64,000 bases of DNA from Patiriisocius sp047731265 (GCF_047731265.1 NZ_CP159835.1:2914001-2978000); one strand, 5' to 3'; counted from the stretch's first letter, positions 45,688 through 55,507 are shown. Program-made: numbers and translations. Notes: generated by a model from the sequence alone, not told the origin.

Positions 45688-45932
45688 ATGTCCAACAGTC
45701 AAGCTATGCACCTTGAAAATGCGGCAAATTCTTCAAACATTAAATTTCATAGCAAACAAAGATCATCTTGAAAACCCCTGTTGCCTTAATTCAATTACTC
45801 CATTTATTTTACATCAAAATATAGAAGGCTCCTTACCGTTACCAGCTCCTCATTTTATCGAAAAGATAAAAGAGTATTTTAGCACTACTTTACAAATAGC
45901 ACAAATAAGCATCTTTAAAACTTTATGTTACT

Positions 45933-46325
45933 ATGAATTTCCACACAAGAAAATGGATTAAGCCAGAAGATTTAAATCCCAACGGCACCCTATTTGGAGG
46001 CAGGTTGTTGCAATGGATCGATGAGGAAGCAGCATTGTACGCTATTATACAGCTAGAAAACCAAAACACGGTCACTAAATACATTAGCGAAATTAATTTT
46101 AGAAGTTCTGCTAAGAAGGGCGATATAATAGAGATAGGATTACAACCTATTAAATATGGAAGAACCTCTTTGACGCTGGCTTGCGAAGTGCGAAATAAAA
46201 TGACCCGAGCATCGATCATTACTATTGACACCATAATTATGGTAAGTCTGGGTCCTGACAGAAAACCTCAAGCACACGGTAAAACCAAAATAGAATATGT
46301 GAAAGATAGGTTTACTGACGGCTAA
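45933..46325 (+). CDS. Acyl-CoA thioesterase, hotdog fold
   Basis: 130 residues. The hotdog-fold acyl-CoA thioesterase signature is clear: NPNGTLFGGRLLQWIDEEAA, with the N/G/D residues that polarise the thioester, then KYISEINFRSSAKKGDIIEI. YciA/BACH-type enzymes hydrolyse medium- and long-chain acyl-CoA. Cytoplasmic, no signal. Convergent with the MscS gene; 7 bp separate the stops. Confidence 0.88.
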   Translation: MNFHTRKWIKPEDLNPNGTLFGGRLLQWIDEEAALYAIIQLENQNTVTKYISEINFRSSAKKGDIIEIGLQPIKYGRTSLTLACEVRNKMTRASIITIDTIIMVSLGPDRKPQAHGKTKIEYVKDRFTDG

Positions 46326-46332
46326 TTGGCGC

Positions 46333-47607
46333 TTATTTATTCTTACCAGTGAGGCCACCAAAGTCACTGCCAGATGGGCTTTCAAATAATTCCAGTCCAA
46401 AATAAGGAATGGCTGCTATCAAGTGGTCAAAAATATCTGCCTGAATGCGTTCGTAGTTTTCCCACGTTTTGTCATAACTAAAACAAAATATTTCAATAGG
46501 AATCCCTTTATCTGTAGGTTGTAAGTGGCGAACCATTAAAAATAGATCTTGATTGATGAGTTTGTTTTCAAGAAGAAACGATTCCGCATAATTTCTGAAG
46601 ATGCCTAAATTGGTTTGGTTCCTTCCGTTAATAAGAAACGCTTTATCTGCTTGTATCGCAGCATTGTGTTTTAACAGGTCTTTTTCCCGATGTTCTATAT
46701 AAGGGGCAATAAGCTGTATCTTTTTCAGGGCGTCTAATTTTTCAGCATCCATAAAATGTATGGTATTCTGTTTTATAAATAGAGAGCGTTTTATCCTTCT
46801 GCCTTTGCTTTCTTGCATGCCACGCCAGTTCTGGAAAGAATCTGCAATAAGGCTGTAGGTTGGAATTGTAGTAAACGTATTGTCAAAATTTTGAACTAGA
46901 ACTGTGGCGAGGTTTATTTCAGTAACATACCCATCTGCACCGAATTTGCTAAACGTAATCCAATCTCCAATGCGCACAATATCATTAACAGAAACCTGAA
47001 TGCTTGCAACAAAGCCAAGAAGCGTATCCTTAAAAATTAATAACACAATGGCAGAAGTTGCCCCCAATGTAGCAATACTTCCAAAATTAAAATCAAACAA
47101 CAGGGTCACAAAAAAGAAAATACCAATACCCCAAGCAAAAATCATCATCACCTGCACGTAACTCTGTATGGGTTTGTCGTGATATCTTTCTCTAGTTTCA
47201 GCATAATTCTTTAAGGTTCTTAAAATACTTCTAAACGCTAATATAGATAAGACCGTTCCATATAACTTTAACCCTGTGATCCCTAAGGCAGCGACGGCCT
47301 GATAGTCTTTAAATACAATGGGAATGATAAAAAAGAAGATTGAAATAGGTACAAAATGCGCAATAAAACGCGGGAAATTACTTTCCATTAAGAAATCGTC
47401 AAAAGTCTTGGTATTGCTATCGCCAAAAAGCTTGACTACCTGTATAATTAATTTCCGGGTAATAATATCTAAAAGGGTTGCTATTATTGTAACCACTAAA
47501 AGAACAATGGCTATTACAAGAATGTTTGCCAGCGTTTCGTTCATATCAAAACTTCCAAGATAGTCTTGAAAGGATTCATAAAGACGTGTTACAGTTTCTT
47601 TATTCAT
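46333..47607 (-). CDS. MscS-family mechanosensitive channel
   Basis: 424 residues. Several N-terminal TM helices (ANILVIAIVLLVVTIIATLL, FVPISIFFFIIPIVF, AWGIGIFFFVTLLF), then the pore-lining helix and MscS beta domain (GATSAIVLLIFKDTLLGFVA, SVNDIVRIGDWITF, DGYVTEINLATVLVQNFDN) and a cytoplasmic vestibule. It resembles the YbdG/larger MscS group. Releases solutes on osmotic downshock. Monocistronic. Confidence 0.92.
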   Translation of the reverse strand: MNKETVTRLYESFQDYLGSFDMNETLANILVIAIVLLVVTIIATLLDIITRKLIIQVVKLFGDSNTKTFDDFLMESNFPRFIAHFVPISIFFFIIPIVFKDYQAVAALGITGLKLYGTVLSILAFRSILRTLKNYAETRERYHDKPIQSYVQVMMIFAWGIGIFFFVTLLFDFNFGSIATLGATSAIVLLIFKDTLLGFVASIQVSVNDIVRIGDWITFSKFGADGYVTEINLATVLVQNFDNTFTTIPTYSLIADSFQNWRGMQESKGRRIKRSLFIKQNTIHFMDAEKLDALKKIQLIAPYIEHREKDLLKHNAAIQADKAFLINGRNQTNLGIFRNYAESFLLENKLINQDLFLMVRHLQPTDKGIPIEIFCFSYDKTWENYERIQADIFDHLIAAIPYFGLELFESPSGSDFGGLTGKNK

Positions 47608-47734
47608 TTCTTAGGTTTTAATGCCAAAACAGCTTGTTTTTTTTTCTCAGCGCTATGATGGCAACTTGTTCTATCTTTATTTTGTAAGCTGTTTTTTTGA
47701 TATCTACTCATTTGAAAGCCTGCCACGAGACAGC

Positions 47735-48022
47735 CTATTTCTTAGGTAAATATTTTTGGTCTGCGTAAAAGGGACCAAAAGGTAAGATAGAGCAAAGTAC
47801 TACAATAACCAGAATCTTAACACTCCAATTTAGTACTTGACTCATATAAACTGCTCCAGCAATATACAGCAGAAATAAAACACCGTGCGCCATTCCAACT
47901 ATTTGCACCATTTCTGGGACATCCCAAATATATTTCAACGGCATCGCAATACCCAACAAGAGTAAGAAAGACATAGCCTCAAGAATACTAATTATCCTAA
48001 AACCTTTTACCGATATATTCAT
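47735..48022 (-). CDS. DUF3817 integral membrane protein
   Basis: 95 residues with three TM helices (FRIISILEAMSFLLLLGIAM, VGMAHGVLFLLYIAGAVYM, VKILVIVVLCSILPFGPFYA). MAHGVLF and PFGPFYAD are conserved DUF3817 positions. Function unknown; it is often near transporter or cytochrome genes elsewhere. A good -7 box lies 16 bp upstream. Confidence 0.87.
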   Translation of the reverse strand: MNISVKGFRIISILEAMSFLLLLGIAMPLKYIWDVPEMVQIVGMAHGVLFLLYIAGAVYMSQVLNWSVKILVIVVLCSILPFGPFYADQKYLPKK

Positions 48023-48038
48023 TTTTATAAATTTTATG

Positions 48039-48046
48039 CAAAGATA
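48039..48046 (-). promoter_or_regulatory. DUF3817 gene -7 box TATCTTTG
   Basis: Minus-strand TATCTTTG, a perfect TAnnTTTG match, 16 bp before the start codon at 48022. No clear -33 box. Confidence 0.45.
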
Positions 48047-48148
48047 ATTGAATAGCTTTATGCTTATATATTTTAAGAAAACTTTACCTTAATATCTAGG
48101 TTAATGTGGTTATATTTCTGATTGTTAAACCAACAATGAATAAATCCT

Positions 48149-50980
48149 ATGCAAAAGACTTTTCTACTGCCGCTATTAGTCCTTCCACTTCTTTTTTCTT
48201 CTTGTGATAAAAAGAGTGAAACTACAGAAGAAGAAACAACCGAATTCAAACTAGACTATGAAAAGTTTACTTTAGAAAATGGTCTAGAAGTAATATTACA
48301 CGTGGATAAAAGCGATCCTATTGTTGCGGTAGCAACGGTAATGCATGTAGGTTCTAATCGCGAAAAACCCGGGAAAACTGGTTTTGCACATTTCTTTGAA
48401 CACATGTCTTTTAATGATTCTGAAAATGTACCCGTGGGCGCCAACCGAAAAATGATCCCAGAATGGGGTGGAAGCCGAAATGGAGGCACTTGGAGCGATG
48501 GTACCATCTATTATGAAGTAGTGCCTAAGGATGCCTTCGAAAAAATATTGTGGATAGACAGTGATCGTTTTGGATATATGCTCAATACCGTTACAAAAGA
48601 AGCGTTGGAGCGGGAAAAACAAGTCGTTAAAAATGAAAAACGCCAGCGTGTTGATAATGCACCCTACGGTTATACAGACGAAATCATCAGAAAAAACTTG
48701 TATCCTGCAGGACATCCATATAGTTGGACGGTAATTGGAGCGTTACCAGATCTGCAAGCTGCAACCTTAGAAGATGTAAAAGAATTTTACCGTGAATATT
48801 ATGGTGCAGCAAATGCGTCTTTAGTAATTGCTGGTGATATTGAAATTGAAGAAACAAAAGAGCTTGTAAAAAAATGGTTTGGTGAAATTCTAAGTGGTCC
48901 AGAAGTAGCAGCTTTAAACCCAATGCCCGTAACGCTTACTGAAACTAAATCCTTGTATTTCAAGGATAATTTTGCCAAACTACCAGAATTGAGAATGGTG
49001 TTTCCAACGGTTGAAAACTATAACCAAGATTCCTACGCACTTCAAGTTTTAGGACAGTTATTAAGCGGAAGTAAAAAAGCAGCACTGTATAAAAGTATTG
49101 TGGAAGAAAAGAAATTAGCGCCACGTGTTTATTCGTATCAAAATAGCAGCGAATTAGCAGGTGAATTTGTGATACAAGTGCGCGGTAATGAGGGCGTACC
49201 ATTAGATAATGTAAAGGCAGCCATAGATCAAGGGCTCCTAAACTTTGAAACCAACGGATTTACAGATAATGAGCTCACCAGAATCAAAGCGGAATTAGAA
49301 ACTCAGGTATATGAAGGCGTTGCTACGGTATTGAACAAGGCATTCCAACTAGTTTCCGATAATGAATTTGCAGGTGATCCAGAACGAACCATTAAGGATA
49401 CAGATATTATTAAAAACCTTAAGCGTGAAGATATTATGGCGGTGTATCAAAAATACATCAAGGGTAAACATTATATAATGACCAGCGTCATTCCTAAAGA
49501 CACACCAGAGCTTGCCATTAGCGATGCTAAAGAGGCTACTGTCTGGATTGAAGAAGTAGCTACTATGGCGGCAAGCGAAGAAGTAAGCCAAGGAGCAGAG
49601 GCAGTGTATGAAAAAACCCCTTCAAAATTTGATAGGTCTGAGCCTGCTTTTAGAGACGCCCCACTTTTAAAAATGCCAGAGGTTTGGACAGCAAGTTTAG
49701 AAAATGGTATGAACCTTTACGGAATCGAAAACAACGAACTGCCCTTGGTTAACTTTGAAATATCCATTACCGGGGGACACAGCCTAGATCCTGAAGGAAA
49801 AGCAGGCATCGCTTCTTTAATGGCAGACTTAATGAACGAAGGAACTAAAACGAAGACTGCGGCAGCGTTGGAAGAGGCCGTTGGTCTTTTAGGTTCAAGC
49901 ATCTATATAGGTTCCGGTGCTGATGAAATTTTTATTAGCGGAAACTGTCTTGCAAGAAATTTTGATGCAACGATACAATTGGTAGCAGAAATGATTTTAG
50001 AGCCACGTTGGGATGAAACAGAATTCAATCGTTTAAAACAGGAATTGCTTACTTCACTAAAAGGAAGAGAAGCAAACCCAACCGCTATTGCGGCCATCAA
50101 TTTTAGTAAATTATTATACGGAGAAAATCACCCTTATGGAATCCCAACCAACGGTACTTTAGAAACGGCTGAAAATATCACTTTAGAAGATGTAAAAGCG
50201 TTCTATAAAAACCTCAGTCCAAAAGCAACAAGCTTTCACGTAGTAGGAAGTATAGACCAAGCTAAGGTAAGCAATACATTAAGTTCTTTGGAGAAAAATT
50301 GGACTGGTGATACAATTACAATGCCTGCGATGGAAATTACAACAAACGATATTGCGGGTAATTTGTACTTTATAGATGTCCCCAATGCAAAACAATCGGT
50401 CTTGTATATTGGCAACGTTTCACTTTCAACAAACGATCCAGCGGCTCAGAAATTAGATTATGCAAACGAAATTTTAGGAGGTGGTTCTAGTGGACGTTTA
50501 TTTCAAACATTGCGAATAGAGAAAGGATATACATATGGTGCCTACTCATACTTACCCAATCGCATGGATAAAGGAGCCTTCACAATTACCTCGAGTGTTC
50601 GTGCCAATGCAACCTTGCCATCACTAGAGATCATTGAGGATATGGTCAAAGAATACGGCCCAGGGTTTACCCAGGAAGATGTTGAACTAACGAAGAATAA
50701 AATAGTAAAAGCAAACACCCGTGCTTTTGAGTCTTTTAGAGCAAAAATTGGATTGCTAAGCAACATTAGCAAATACGATAAGCCCCTCAACTATGTAGAC
50801 AAAGAACAAGCGCTACTTGCCAATATGAGTTTAGAAGATTTTAAAGCCACCATCAACAAACACATAGCTGAAAATGCGATGGTGTATCTAGTAGTAGGAG
50901 ACAAGGCAACACAATTGAGTCAGGTTAAAAAGCTGGGTAAAAATGTTATCGAGTTGGATATCTACGGAAATGAACTGTAG
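48149..50980 (+). CDS. M16 family zinc metalloprotease lipoprotein
   Basis: 943 residues. Lipoprotein signal ending LFSSC (Cys19). Two tandem M16 repeats: the first has the inverted zinc motif H81-FFE-H85 with the downstream Glu in LEREKQVVKNEKRQ. The second (about 505-930, starting TASLENGMNLYGIENNELP) lacks HxxEH, as is normal for the inactive half. Processing-peptidase/pitrilysin-like enzymes degrade peptides in the periplasm or at the outer membrane. Complete and monocistronic; the accessory cassette array starts about 360 bp after its stop. Confidence 0.93.
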   Translation: MQKTFLLPLLVLPLLFSSCDKKSETTEEETTEFKLDYEKFTLENGLEVILHVDKSDPIVAVATVMHVGSNREKPGKTGFAHFFEHMSFNDSENVPVGANRKMIPEWGGSRNGGTWSDGTIYYEVVPKDAFEKILWIDSDRFGYMLNTVTKEALEREKQVVKNEKRQRVDNAPYGYTDEIIRKNLYPAGHPYSWTVIGALPDLQAATLEDVKEFYREYYGAANASLVIAGDIEIEETKELVKKWFGEILSGPEVAALNPMPVTLTETKSLYFKDNFAKLPELRMVFPTVENYNQDSYALQVLGQLLSGSKKAALYKSIVEEKKLAPRVYSYQNSSELAGEFVIQVRGNEGVPLDNVKAAIDQGLLNFETNGFTDNELTRIKAELETQVYEGVATVLNKAFQLVSDNEFAGDPERTIKDTDIIKNLKREDIMAVYQKYIKGKHYIMTSVIPKDTPELAISDAKEATVWIEEVATMAASEEVSQGAEAVYEKTPSKFDRSEPAFRDAPLLKMPEVWTASLENGMNLYGIENNELPLVNFEISITGGHSLDPEGKAGIASLMADLMNEGTKTKTAAALEEAVGLLGSSIYIGSGADEIFISGNCLARNFDATIQLVAEMILEPRWDETEFNRLKQELLTSLKGREANPTAIAAINFSKLLYGENHPYGIPTNGTLETAENITLEDVKAFYKNLSPKATSFHVVGSIDQAKVSNTLSSLEKNWTGDTITMPAMEITTNDIAGNLYFIDVPNAKQSVLYIGNVSLSTNDPAAQKLDYANEILGGGSSGRLFQTLRIEKGYTYGAYSYLPNRMDKGAFTITSSVRANATLPSLEIIEDMVKEYGPGFTQEDVELTKNKIVKANTRAFESFRAKIGLLSNISKYDKPLNYVDKEQALLANMSLEDFKATINKHIAENAMVYLVVGDKATQLSQVKKLGKNVIELDIYGNEL

Positions 50981-51343
50981 CCAAAAGCCTTCATTATTAG
51001 CGAAAATTCTTTAGAGAAATTAAACAAAAAACGCTGCCGGAAAATAACGAAAGCACAACAAATAACTAAGATAAAAAACATCCCTTTTCTTCGTTAAAGA
51101 CCGATCGTAATAGGCTAGGCGCAGCTTTTTATAGGGATGCTTTGCGACTTTTTTATTCATTCTATTTTCTAGTCTTAACATACCGGGCAAATTCATTTCA
51201 ATTGTATGGAATGATTGGTCCTGTTTTCTATAACTGCATCCAACCTAGAAGGTTCGCACATTGAGAACATCTCAAAGACAAGGTGATAAGCCCCTTTTTT
51301 GTGGATTGTGGAGTTCCTTAAAAATATACTGCTCCAAGCAGCT
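50981..51343. other. Boundary between core genes and cassette array
   Basis: No ORF. A long-range inverted pair (catccct at about 51083 and agggatg at about 51137) could fold, and a G/TTAAAG sequence (about 51096) resembles the array core site, but neither is convincing alone. Homology with the other leader repeats begins only at about 51344, so the first leader is truncated at its 5' end here. Confidence 0.3.
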
Positions 51344-51813
51344 ATTATTTATCAAAACGAGTAGATCCAAAGGGCAATGGGTGCTATGCCCTACAAACCA
51401 ACTGCTGTAAGATTTAAATAAAAGCAAAAAAAATCAGGTACTTATACCTATTGACATTAAACTCCCATGCTTCTATATTTACGAATATAGAAGCCCTTTT
51501 ATGATCTAGCATACAAGAAACACAAACCAAAGGCTGGAACACTAACAATACCCTAAGCGGTAAACTAAAGAGTGTTTTAGAAAGGCTGGGGGAGTGCTTA
51601 GTGCATAAATTGGTTTTTTTACCATCGCCTGTAAAAAATAATTAGCGTGAATACGGGAAACCGTAATAAAAGAAATAGCATAAAGAGTATTTTTAAACAT
51701 TACAAAGCTGCGGGCACGCAGGTGGCAAGAAATAATTTTAATAAAAACATCATAAACCTTTTAGATTTGTGATTATATAATAGAAATAAACGTCATATGG
51801 TGTTTATATACAT
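51344..51813 (+). repeat. Leader repeat, copy 1 (5'-truncated)
   Basis: About 470 bp without an ORF, near-identical to 55660-56174, 60156-60668 and 62749-63252. Internal structures: an 11-bp stem with TACG loop (gcttctatatt/aatatagaagc, 51469-51494), a 5-bp stem with GAAA tetraloop (tacgg/ccgta, 51652-51665), an agggca/tgccct stem and TTGACA-17-TATATT (51451-51479). The 3' end can pair aacatcataaacc with ggtgtttatatacatgtt and stops exactly at the G/TT of cassette 1. Copy 1 lacks the first ~45 bp present in the others. Reads as a promoter/attI-like leader or a structured RNA. Confidence 0.8.
51762..51769 (+). promoter_or_regulatory. Leader -7 box TAGATTTG facing cassette 1
   Basis: Perfect TAnnTTTG match in leader copy 1, 45 bp before the G/TT junction and 73 bp before the first cassette ATG. 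Equivalent boxes: TAGATTTG at 56123 (copy 2), TAGCTTTG at 60617 (copy 3, still consensus) and TAGATTTA at 63201 (copy 4, last base lost). A TTTTA stretch lies near -33. It could drive cassette expression like the Pc promoter of integrons. Confidence 0.5.
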
Positions 51814-51841
51814 GTTGGCAATAATTTAACCCAGAACCTAA

Positions 51842-52654
51842 ATGAAAAACTATTTGTTATTAACTTTCCTACTAATTACATCACTATGTAAAGCTGAACA
51901 TAAAGTCAAAATATATTATGAACAAATTGAAAATGGTTACAATATCTACGCTGATAATGATGAATTTTGCCCAGTGAGTGTAAAAGTTGACTTTACCATC
52001 ACTAATTTGAATATAAAGGGTGGAAACAATAATGTTTATATTGTCAATGCAAAGAGTAAAAAACAACTTCTTACGTCTCTTAAAGTTTCTAAAAACGGTA
52101 AAGCATATAAGTTTTCCTTTAAATACTGGACGAACTACGGAAAACATAATAATAAAGAATATGACAATGATTTCATATATAACTTACCTTTTAAAACCTT
52201 AAATCAGTTTAAAATTTATCAAGGTTACAATGGGAATTTTTCCCATCAAAATGAAAATTATTTGGATTTCACAATGCCAATTGGAACAGAATTAACCGCT
52301 GTTAGAGAAGGTGTAGTAATTAAAGTAATAGAAAAGAATAACAAAAATTGTGGAAAAGAAGAATGTAAAAAATATAATAACCTTATAATAATTTATCATC
52401 CTGACGGAACTTTTGCAGAATATGCACATATCAAGCAAAATGGTTCTAAAGTAAAAGTTGGTGACAAAGTTTCAAAAGGACAACTAATTGGGTATAGTGG
52501 AAATGTTGGATGGAGTAATGGACCACATTTACATCTGGTAGTATATAATCAAAATTTAGAAAATAGAGAAACATTGAAAACAAAATTCAAAACAGATGAT
52601 GGTAATACTGTGGAATACCTAGTGGAAAAAAAAGTATATTCAAGAAATTATTAA
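51842..52654 (+). CDS. Secreted M23 family metallopeptidase (cassette 1)
   Basis: 270 residues. A Sec signal peptide (LLLTFLLITSLCKA) is followed by a ~100-residue beta-rich N-terminal domain. Then comes a LytM/M23 domain with zinc and catalytic residues H135-x6-D142 (HQNENYLD) and H229-L-H231 (GPHLHL), plus EYAHIKQNGSKVKVGDKVSKG between them. M23 enzymes cut peptidoglycan cross-links or glycine-rich peptides; the complete motif set suggests activity. Only 28 bp separate the start from the leader junction, and its attC site begins 10 bp after the stop. It could act in competition or in wall remodelling. Confidence 0.88.
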   Translation: MKNYLLLTFLLITSLCKAEHKVKIYYEQIENGYNIYADNDEFCPVSVKVDFTITNLNIKGGNNNVYIVNAKSKKQLLTSLKVSKNGKAYKFSFKYWTNYGKHNNKEYDNDFIYNLPFKTLNQFKIYQGYNGNFSHQNENYLDFTMPIGTELTAVREGVVIKVIEKNNKNCGKEECKKYNNLIIIYHPDGTFAEYAHIKQNGSKVKVGDKVSKGQLIGYSGNVGWSNGPHLHLVVYNQNLENRETLKTKFKTDDGNTVEYLVEKKVYSRNY

Positions 52655-52663
52655 AAAAACTAT

Positions 52664-52794
52664 TGCCAACAATGGCTATAAGTAATTGCTTGTTCTTGTC
52701 TGCTTCTGAAAATCCTCGCGGATTTTCAGTTTGGTGTGTACTTGCAAAGTTAAGTGCTAAACCACGCAACTACTCATAGCCGAGACCGTTGGCA
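52664..52794 (+). repeat. attC-like recombination site 1
   Basis: R'' TGCCAAC (52664) and R' GTTGGCA (52788) enclose L boxes ggctataagta / tactcatagcc (10 of 11 paired) with an asymmetric central spacer (aat against gagacc). The variable terminal region contains gaaaatcc-tcgc-ggattttc. R'' is the exact complement of the cassette's own 5' end GTTGGCA at 51814. Confidence 0.8.
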
Positions 52795-52928
52795 TTCATT
52801 AGAATACTCGTTTACAATAAAATTAGGTGCTTAAAACCCGAATGTCGTACAAATGTCATCCATAAAACACTGTTAATTTTTGGAAAGTTTTATGATTGAA
52901 GATATTTTTGCTTAAAATTTCAAATAAA

Positions 52929-53723
52929 ATGGACAAACTTGTTTTTGGAAAAGAATTAATTAAAGCACGAAAAGCTAAAGGTTTAACACAAGCAGAAGTT
53001 GCTGAAAAATGTAATGTAACAATTCGTACAATTCAGAGAATTGAATCTGGTGCTGTAAATCCGAGAAGTTCTACTATTAAAATTATTTCTAAATTTTTAG
53101 AAGTTGATTTTTTCGAAATCTCAAATCAAAACTTAAAATTGAAAAACCATACTATTTTATGGTATCTAAAAGACCTTTTTAATTTTAAAACAAATGCAAT
53201 AAAAAAAATCTCAATCCTATCTACTTCAATTTTAATTTTAACTCTTATATGTATCAACATATTTAGCATTGAAGCACAATCTAAAAGCTCGAAAAAAGAA
53301 CAGAATGCTGAATTAAAAAGTGAAGACAGAAAAGTTGATTTCTCTAAGGACTTTGACAAATTTAAAATCGAGGAAAACTTGGTGTTTGTTACAAAAAATA
53401 ATAAACATGGATTGTTCTATCTAGACGGTAAAACAATTGTTCCTTGCGAATATGATGAATTTGAAATTGAAGAAAATTTTGTCTTTACCTTTAAAAACAA
53501 CAAACGTGGGTTGATGAATTTATATGGAGAAACAATCATTCCTTGCGAATATGATGAATTTGAAATTGAAGAAAATTTTGTCTTTACCTTTAAAAACAAC
53601 AAGCGTGGGTTGATGAATTTATATGGAGAAACAATCATTCCTTGCAAATATGATAGTTTTAAAATTGAAGGCTCTATTGCAATTGTCACAAAAGACGGAA
53701 AAATGAAACAAATACAGCTTTAA
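52929..53723 (+). CDS. HTH-TM-WG repeat protein (cassette 2)
   Basis: 264 residues from ATG 52929; the frame is open further upstream to TTG 52896, but the HTH starts MDKLVFGKELIKARKAKGLT. An XRE-type helix-turn-helix is at about 8-62 (TQAEVAEKCNVTIRTIQRIE), then one TM helix (KISILSTSILILTLICINIF). The outer part holds three WG-like repeats of 33 residues (KHGLFYLDGKTIVPCEYDEF and the next two). Repeats 2 and 3 come from a 99-bp tandem duplication at 53442 and 53541 with one silent difference. Looks like a membrane-tethered regulator that senses through WG repeats. Its attC is degenerate, so this cassette may be fixed. Confidence 0.82.
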   Translation: MDKLVFGKELIKARKAKGLTQAEVAEKCNVTIRTIQRIESGAVNPRSSTIKIISKFLEVDFFEISNQNLKLKNHTILWYLKDLFNFKTNAIKKISILSTSILILTLICINIFSIEAQSKSSKKEQNAELKSEDRKVDFSKDFDKFKIEENLVFVTKNNKHGLFYLDGKTIVPCEYDEFEIEENFVFTFKNNKRGLMNLYGETIIPCEYDEFEIEENFVFTFKNNKRGLMNLYGETIIPCKYDSFKIEGSIAIVTKDGKMKQIQL

Positions 53724-53734
53724 AATCTTGAAGC

Positions 53735-53805
53735 GAAAAATGGGTATATGTAATTGCAAAGTTAACAGCTAACTCAAAAAACTATTCCTAATCAAAACGT
53801 TGCCT
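53735..53805 (+). repeat. Degenerate attC-like site (cassette 2)
   Basis: An L''-like gggtatatgtaattgc (compare gtgtataattaattgc in site 3) and an L'-R'-like end actattcctaatcaaaacGTTGCCT are recognisable, but the site is short, has no R'' AAC box at the expected place, and its arms pair poorly. The G/TT junction at 53799 is intact. Confidence 0.45.
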
Positions 53806-53966
53806 TTATTTGAGAATAAAAATGAAAATTCAATAATTGAACCCAACGAATCGATTTATTGTACTATAGCAACTAAAGCAATAAGAGAATATATTTAAAC
53901 ATTTTATTTTATAAAACCAGTCCATCAAGACATAATTATTACCCTAATTAAAACAGTCTAACACAT

Positions 53967-55496
53967 ATGAAAATAACAGCAATTACACTGCTAATATTCT
54001 TACTCTTCTTAAGCTCTTGCAGCAAGACAGAAAAATTAGATTATCCTGAGTTCAATAAAGCCTATACTGATTTTATAGAATTAGCTACAAACGAATTTGG
54101 AACAAAATATGGAACGGCCATATCGGTCGTAAAAGACGACCGTATCATATTTGAGAAATATCTAGGAATAGCTGATGTTGATAAAAATATAAAAGTTAGT
54201 GAAAACACCCTTTTTTATATTGCTTCAATTACCAAATCGTTCACAGCAATGGCTGCTTTAATTCTCGAATCTAAAGGCCAACTTGATTTTGATAAATCAT
54301 TAGCGGCATCCTTTCCAGAAATTAATTTTGCGCCAGAGCTTAAAGCCGATAGCATTACTATTGAACACTTGATTGTACATACATCTGGAATAGAAAATCC
54401 CCCCATAGGGACTTTAAAAGCGTACACAGGTTCTTATGATAAAGATAAATTACTTGGATTATTGGAACAATTTACAGTAGTCAACACCGATGCTCCCTTT
54501 GGCGAATTTGAATACACCAATATAGGATACAATATTCTAGAAATAATTATGGAAAGAGAATTGGGTACTGATTGGAAATCATTGGTTGAGCAAGAAGTAC
54601 TACAACCTTTAAAAATGAATCATACAAGTACACGTATGTCTACGGCTATAAAGCAAGGTTGGGAAATTGCAAAACCACACACACAAAATAATGATAAAAA
54701 TCAATTAACTCGTCTTTCTTTAGAAAAAAAGGATAATACAATGCATGCCGCTGGTGGTATAATATCAACTGCCCAAGACATGGCAAGATGGATGATAGTA
54801 CAATTAAACAATGGTAAAATTGATGAAGAACAAATAATCGACTCTAGTTTAGTTAACAATAGCCAGTTAAAACATGCCGAGCAGGATAGAGAGTGGTATG
54901 ACCTTAAACGCTTCGGTTACGGTTACGGTTGGAACATAGCTACTAATCCAATAGGAGACTCTCTCGTTCATCATTATGGTGGGTTTAACGGTATGCATGC
55001 TCAATTCTCATTTGTGCGTAATACTGGGCTTGGTGTAGTTATAATGGCAAACGAAGCAGAGATGAGTCAATACCTTAATACTTTACTTAGTGCTTATGTA
55101 TTTGATTATTTCTCAAAAAGAGAAAATTTAGATATTTACTATAAAGAAAAAATGAAAAAGTACCATAAAGATTATGCGCAAGCAATTGCATCAGATAATG
55201 AATATATGATTGAAATCGCAAAAAGACCTTGGAAGCTTGAACTACCTTTCTCTTCTTATGTTGGAACTTATACAAGTGATTTATTTGGTTCCTTAATAGT
55301 ACAAGAAGTTGAAGAAAACAAATTGATAGTTATCATTGGTAACCTAAAATCTGATATAGCAACCCCACACACAACAAATGCTATTAGAGTACAAATGGCA
55401 AAAATAGGTGGTTTTCCAATCCAATTTACTTTAAATAAAAATACTGTAGAAAAAGCTACTTGGAAAGGACTAACATTTAACAAAGTAATAAATTAA
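53967..55496 (+). CDS. Beta-lactamase-like serine hydrolase lipoprotein (cassette 3)
   Basis: 509 residues. Lipoprotein signal ending FLSSC, then a class C beta-lactamase/D-Ala-D-Ala carboxypeptidase domain: S87-x-x-K90 (SITKSFTAM), the Tyr motif YTNIGYN near 190 and HHYGGFNGMH (HxG-type) near 331-340. A C-terminal lipocalin-like domain (about 420-509, PFSSYVGTYTSDLFGSLIV) follows. The family includes esterases, D-aminopeptidases and PBP4*-like enzymes; resistance to beta-lactams cannot be assumed. Its attC begins 12 bp after the stop, and R'' matches the cassette 5' end with one G-U wobble. Confidence 0.88.
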   Translation: MKITAITLLIFLLFLSSCSKTEKLDYPEFNKAYTDFIELATNEFGTKYGTAISVVKDDRIIFEKYLGIADVDKNIKVSENTLFYIASITKSFTAMAALILESKGQLDFDKSLAASFPEINFAPELKADSITIEHLIVHTSGIENPPIGTLKAYTGSYDKDKLLGLLEQFTVVNTDAPFGEFEYTNIGYNILEIIMERELGTDWKSLVEQEVLQPLKMNHTSTRMSTAIKQGWEIAKPHTQNNDKNQLTRLSLEKKDNTMHAAGGIISTAQDMARWMIVQLNNGKIDEEQIIDSSLVNNSQLKHAEQDREWYDLKRFGYGYGWNIATNPIGDSLVHHYGGFNGMHAQFSFVRNTGLGVVIMANEAEMSQYLNTLLSAYVFDYFSKRENLDIYYKEKMKKYHKDYAQAIASDNEYMIEIAKRPWKLELPFSSYVGTYTSDLFGSLIVQEVEENKLIVIIGNLKSDIATPHTTNAIRVQMAKIGGFPIQFTLNKNTVEKATWKGLTFNKVIN

Positions 55497-55507
55497 AAAC
55501 AACGAAA

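Noticed and set aside
45677..45961. 94-codon + strand ORF before the thioesterase gene
   Set aside because: It begins in the terminator of the SPFH gene, overlaps the thioesterase start and has a Cys/His/Phe-rich, non-protein-like composition.
53417..53689. Minus-strand ORF with internal repeats opposite the WG-repeat gene
   Set aside because: Its repeat is just the reverse complement of the 99-bp duplication in the real gene.
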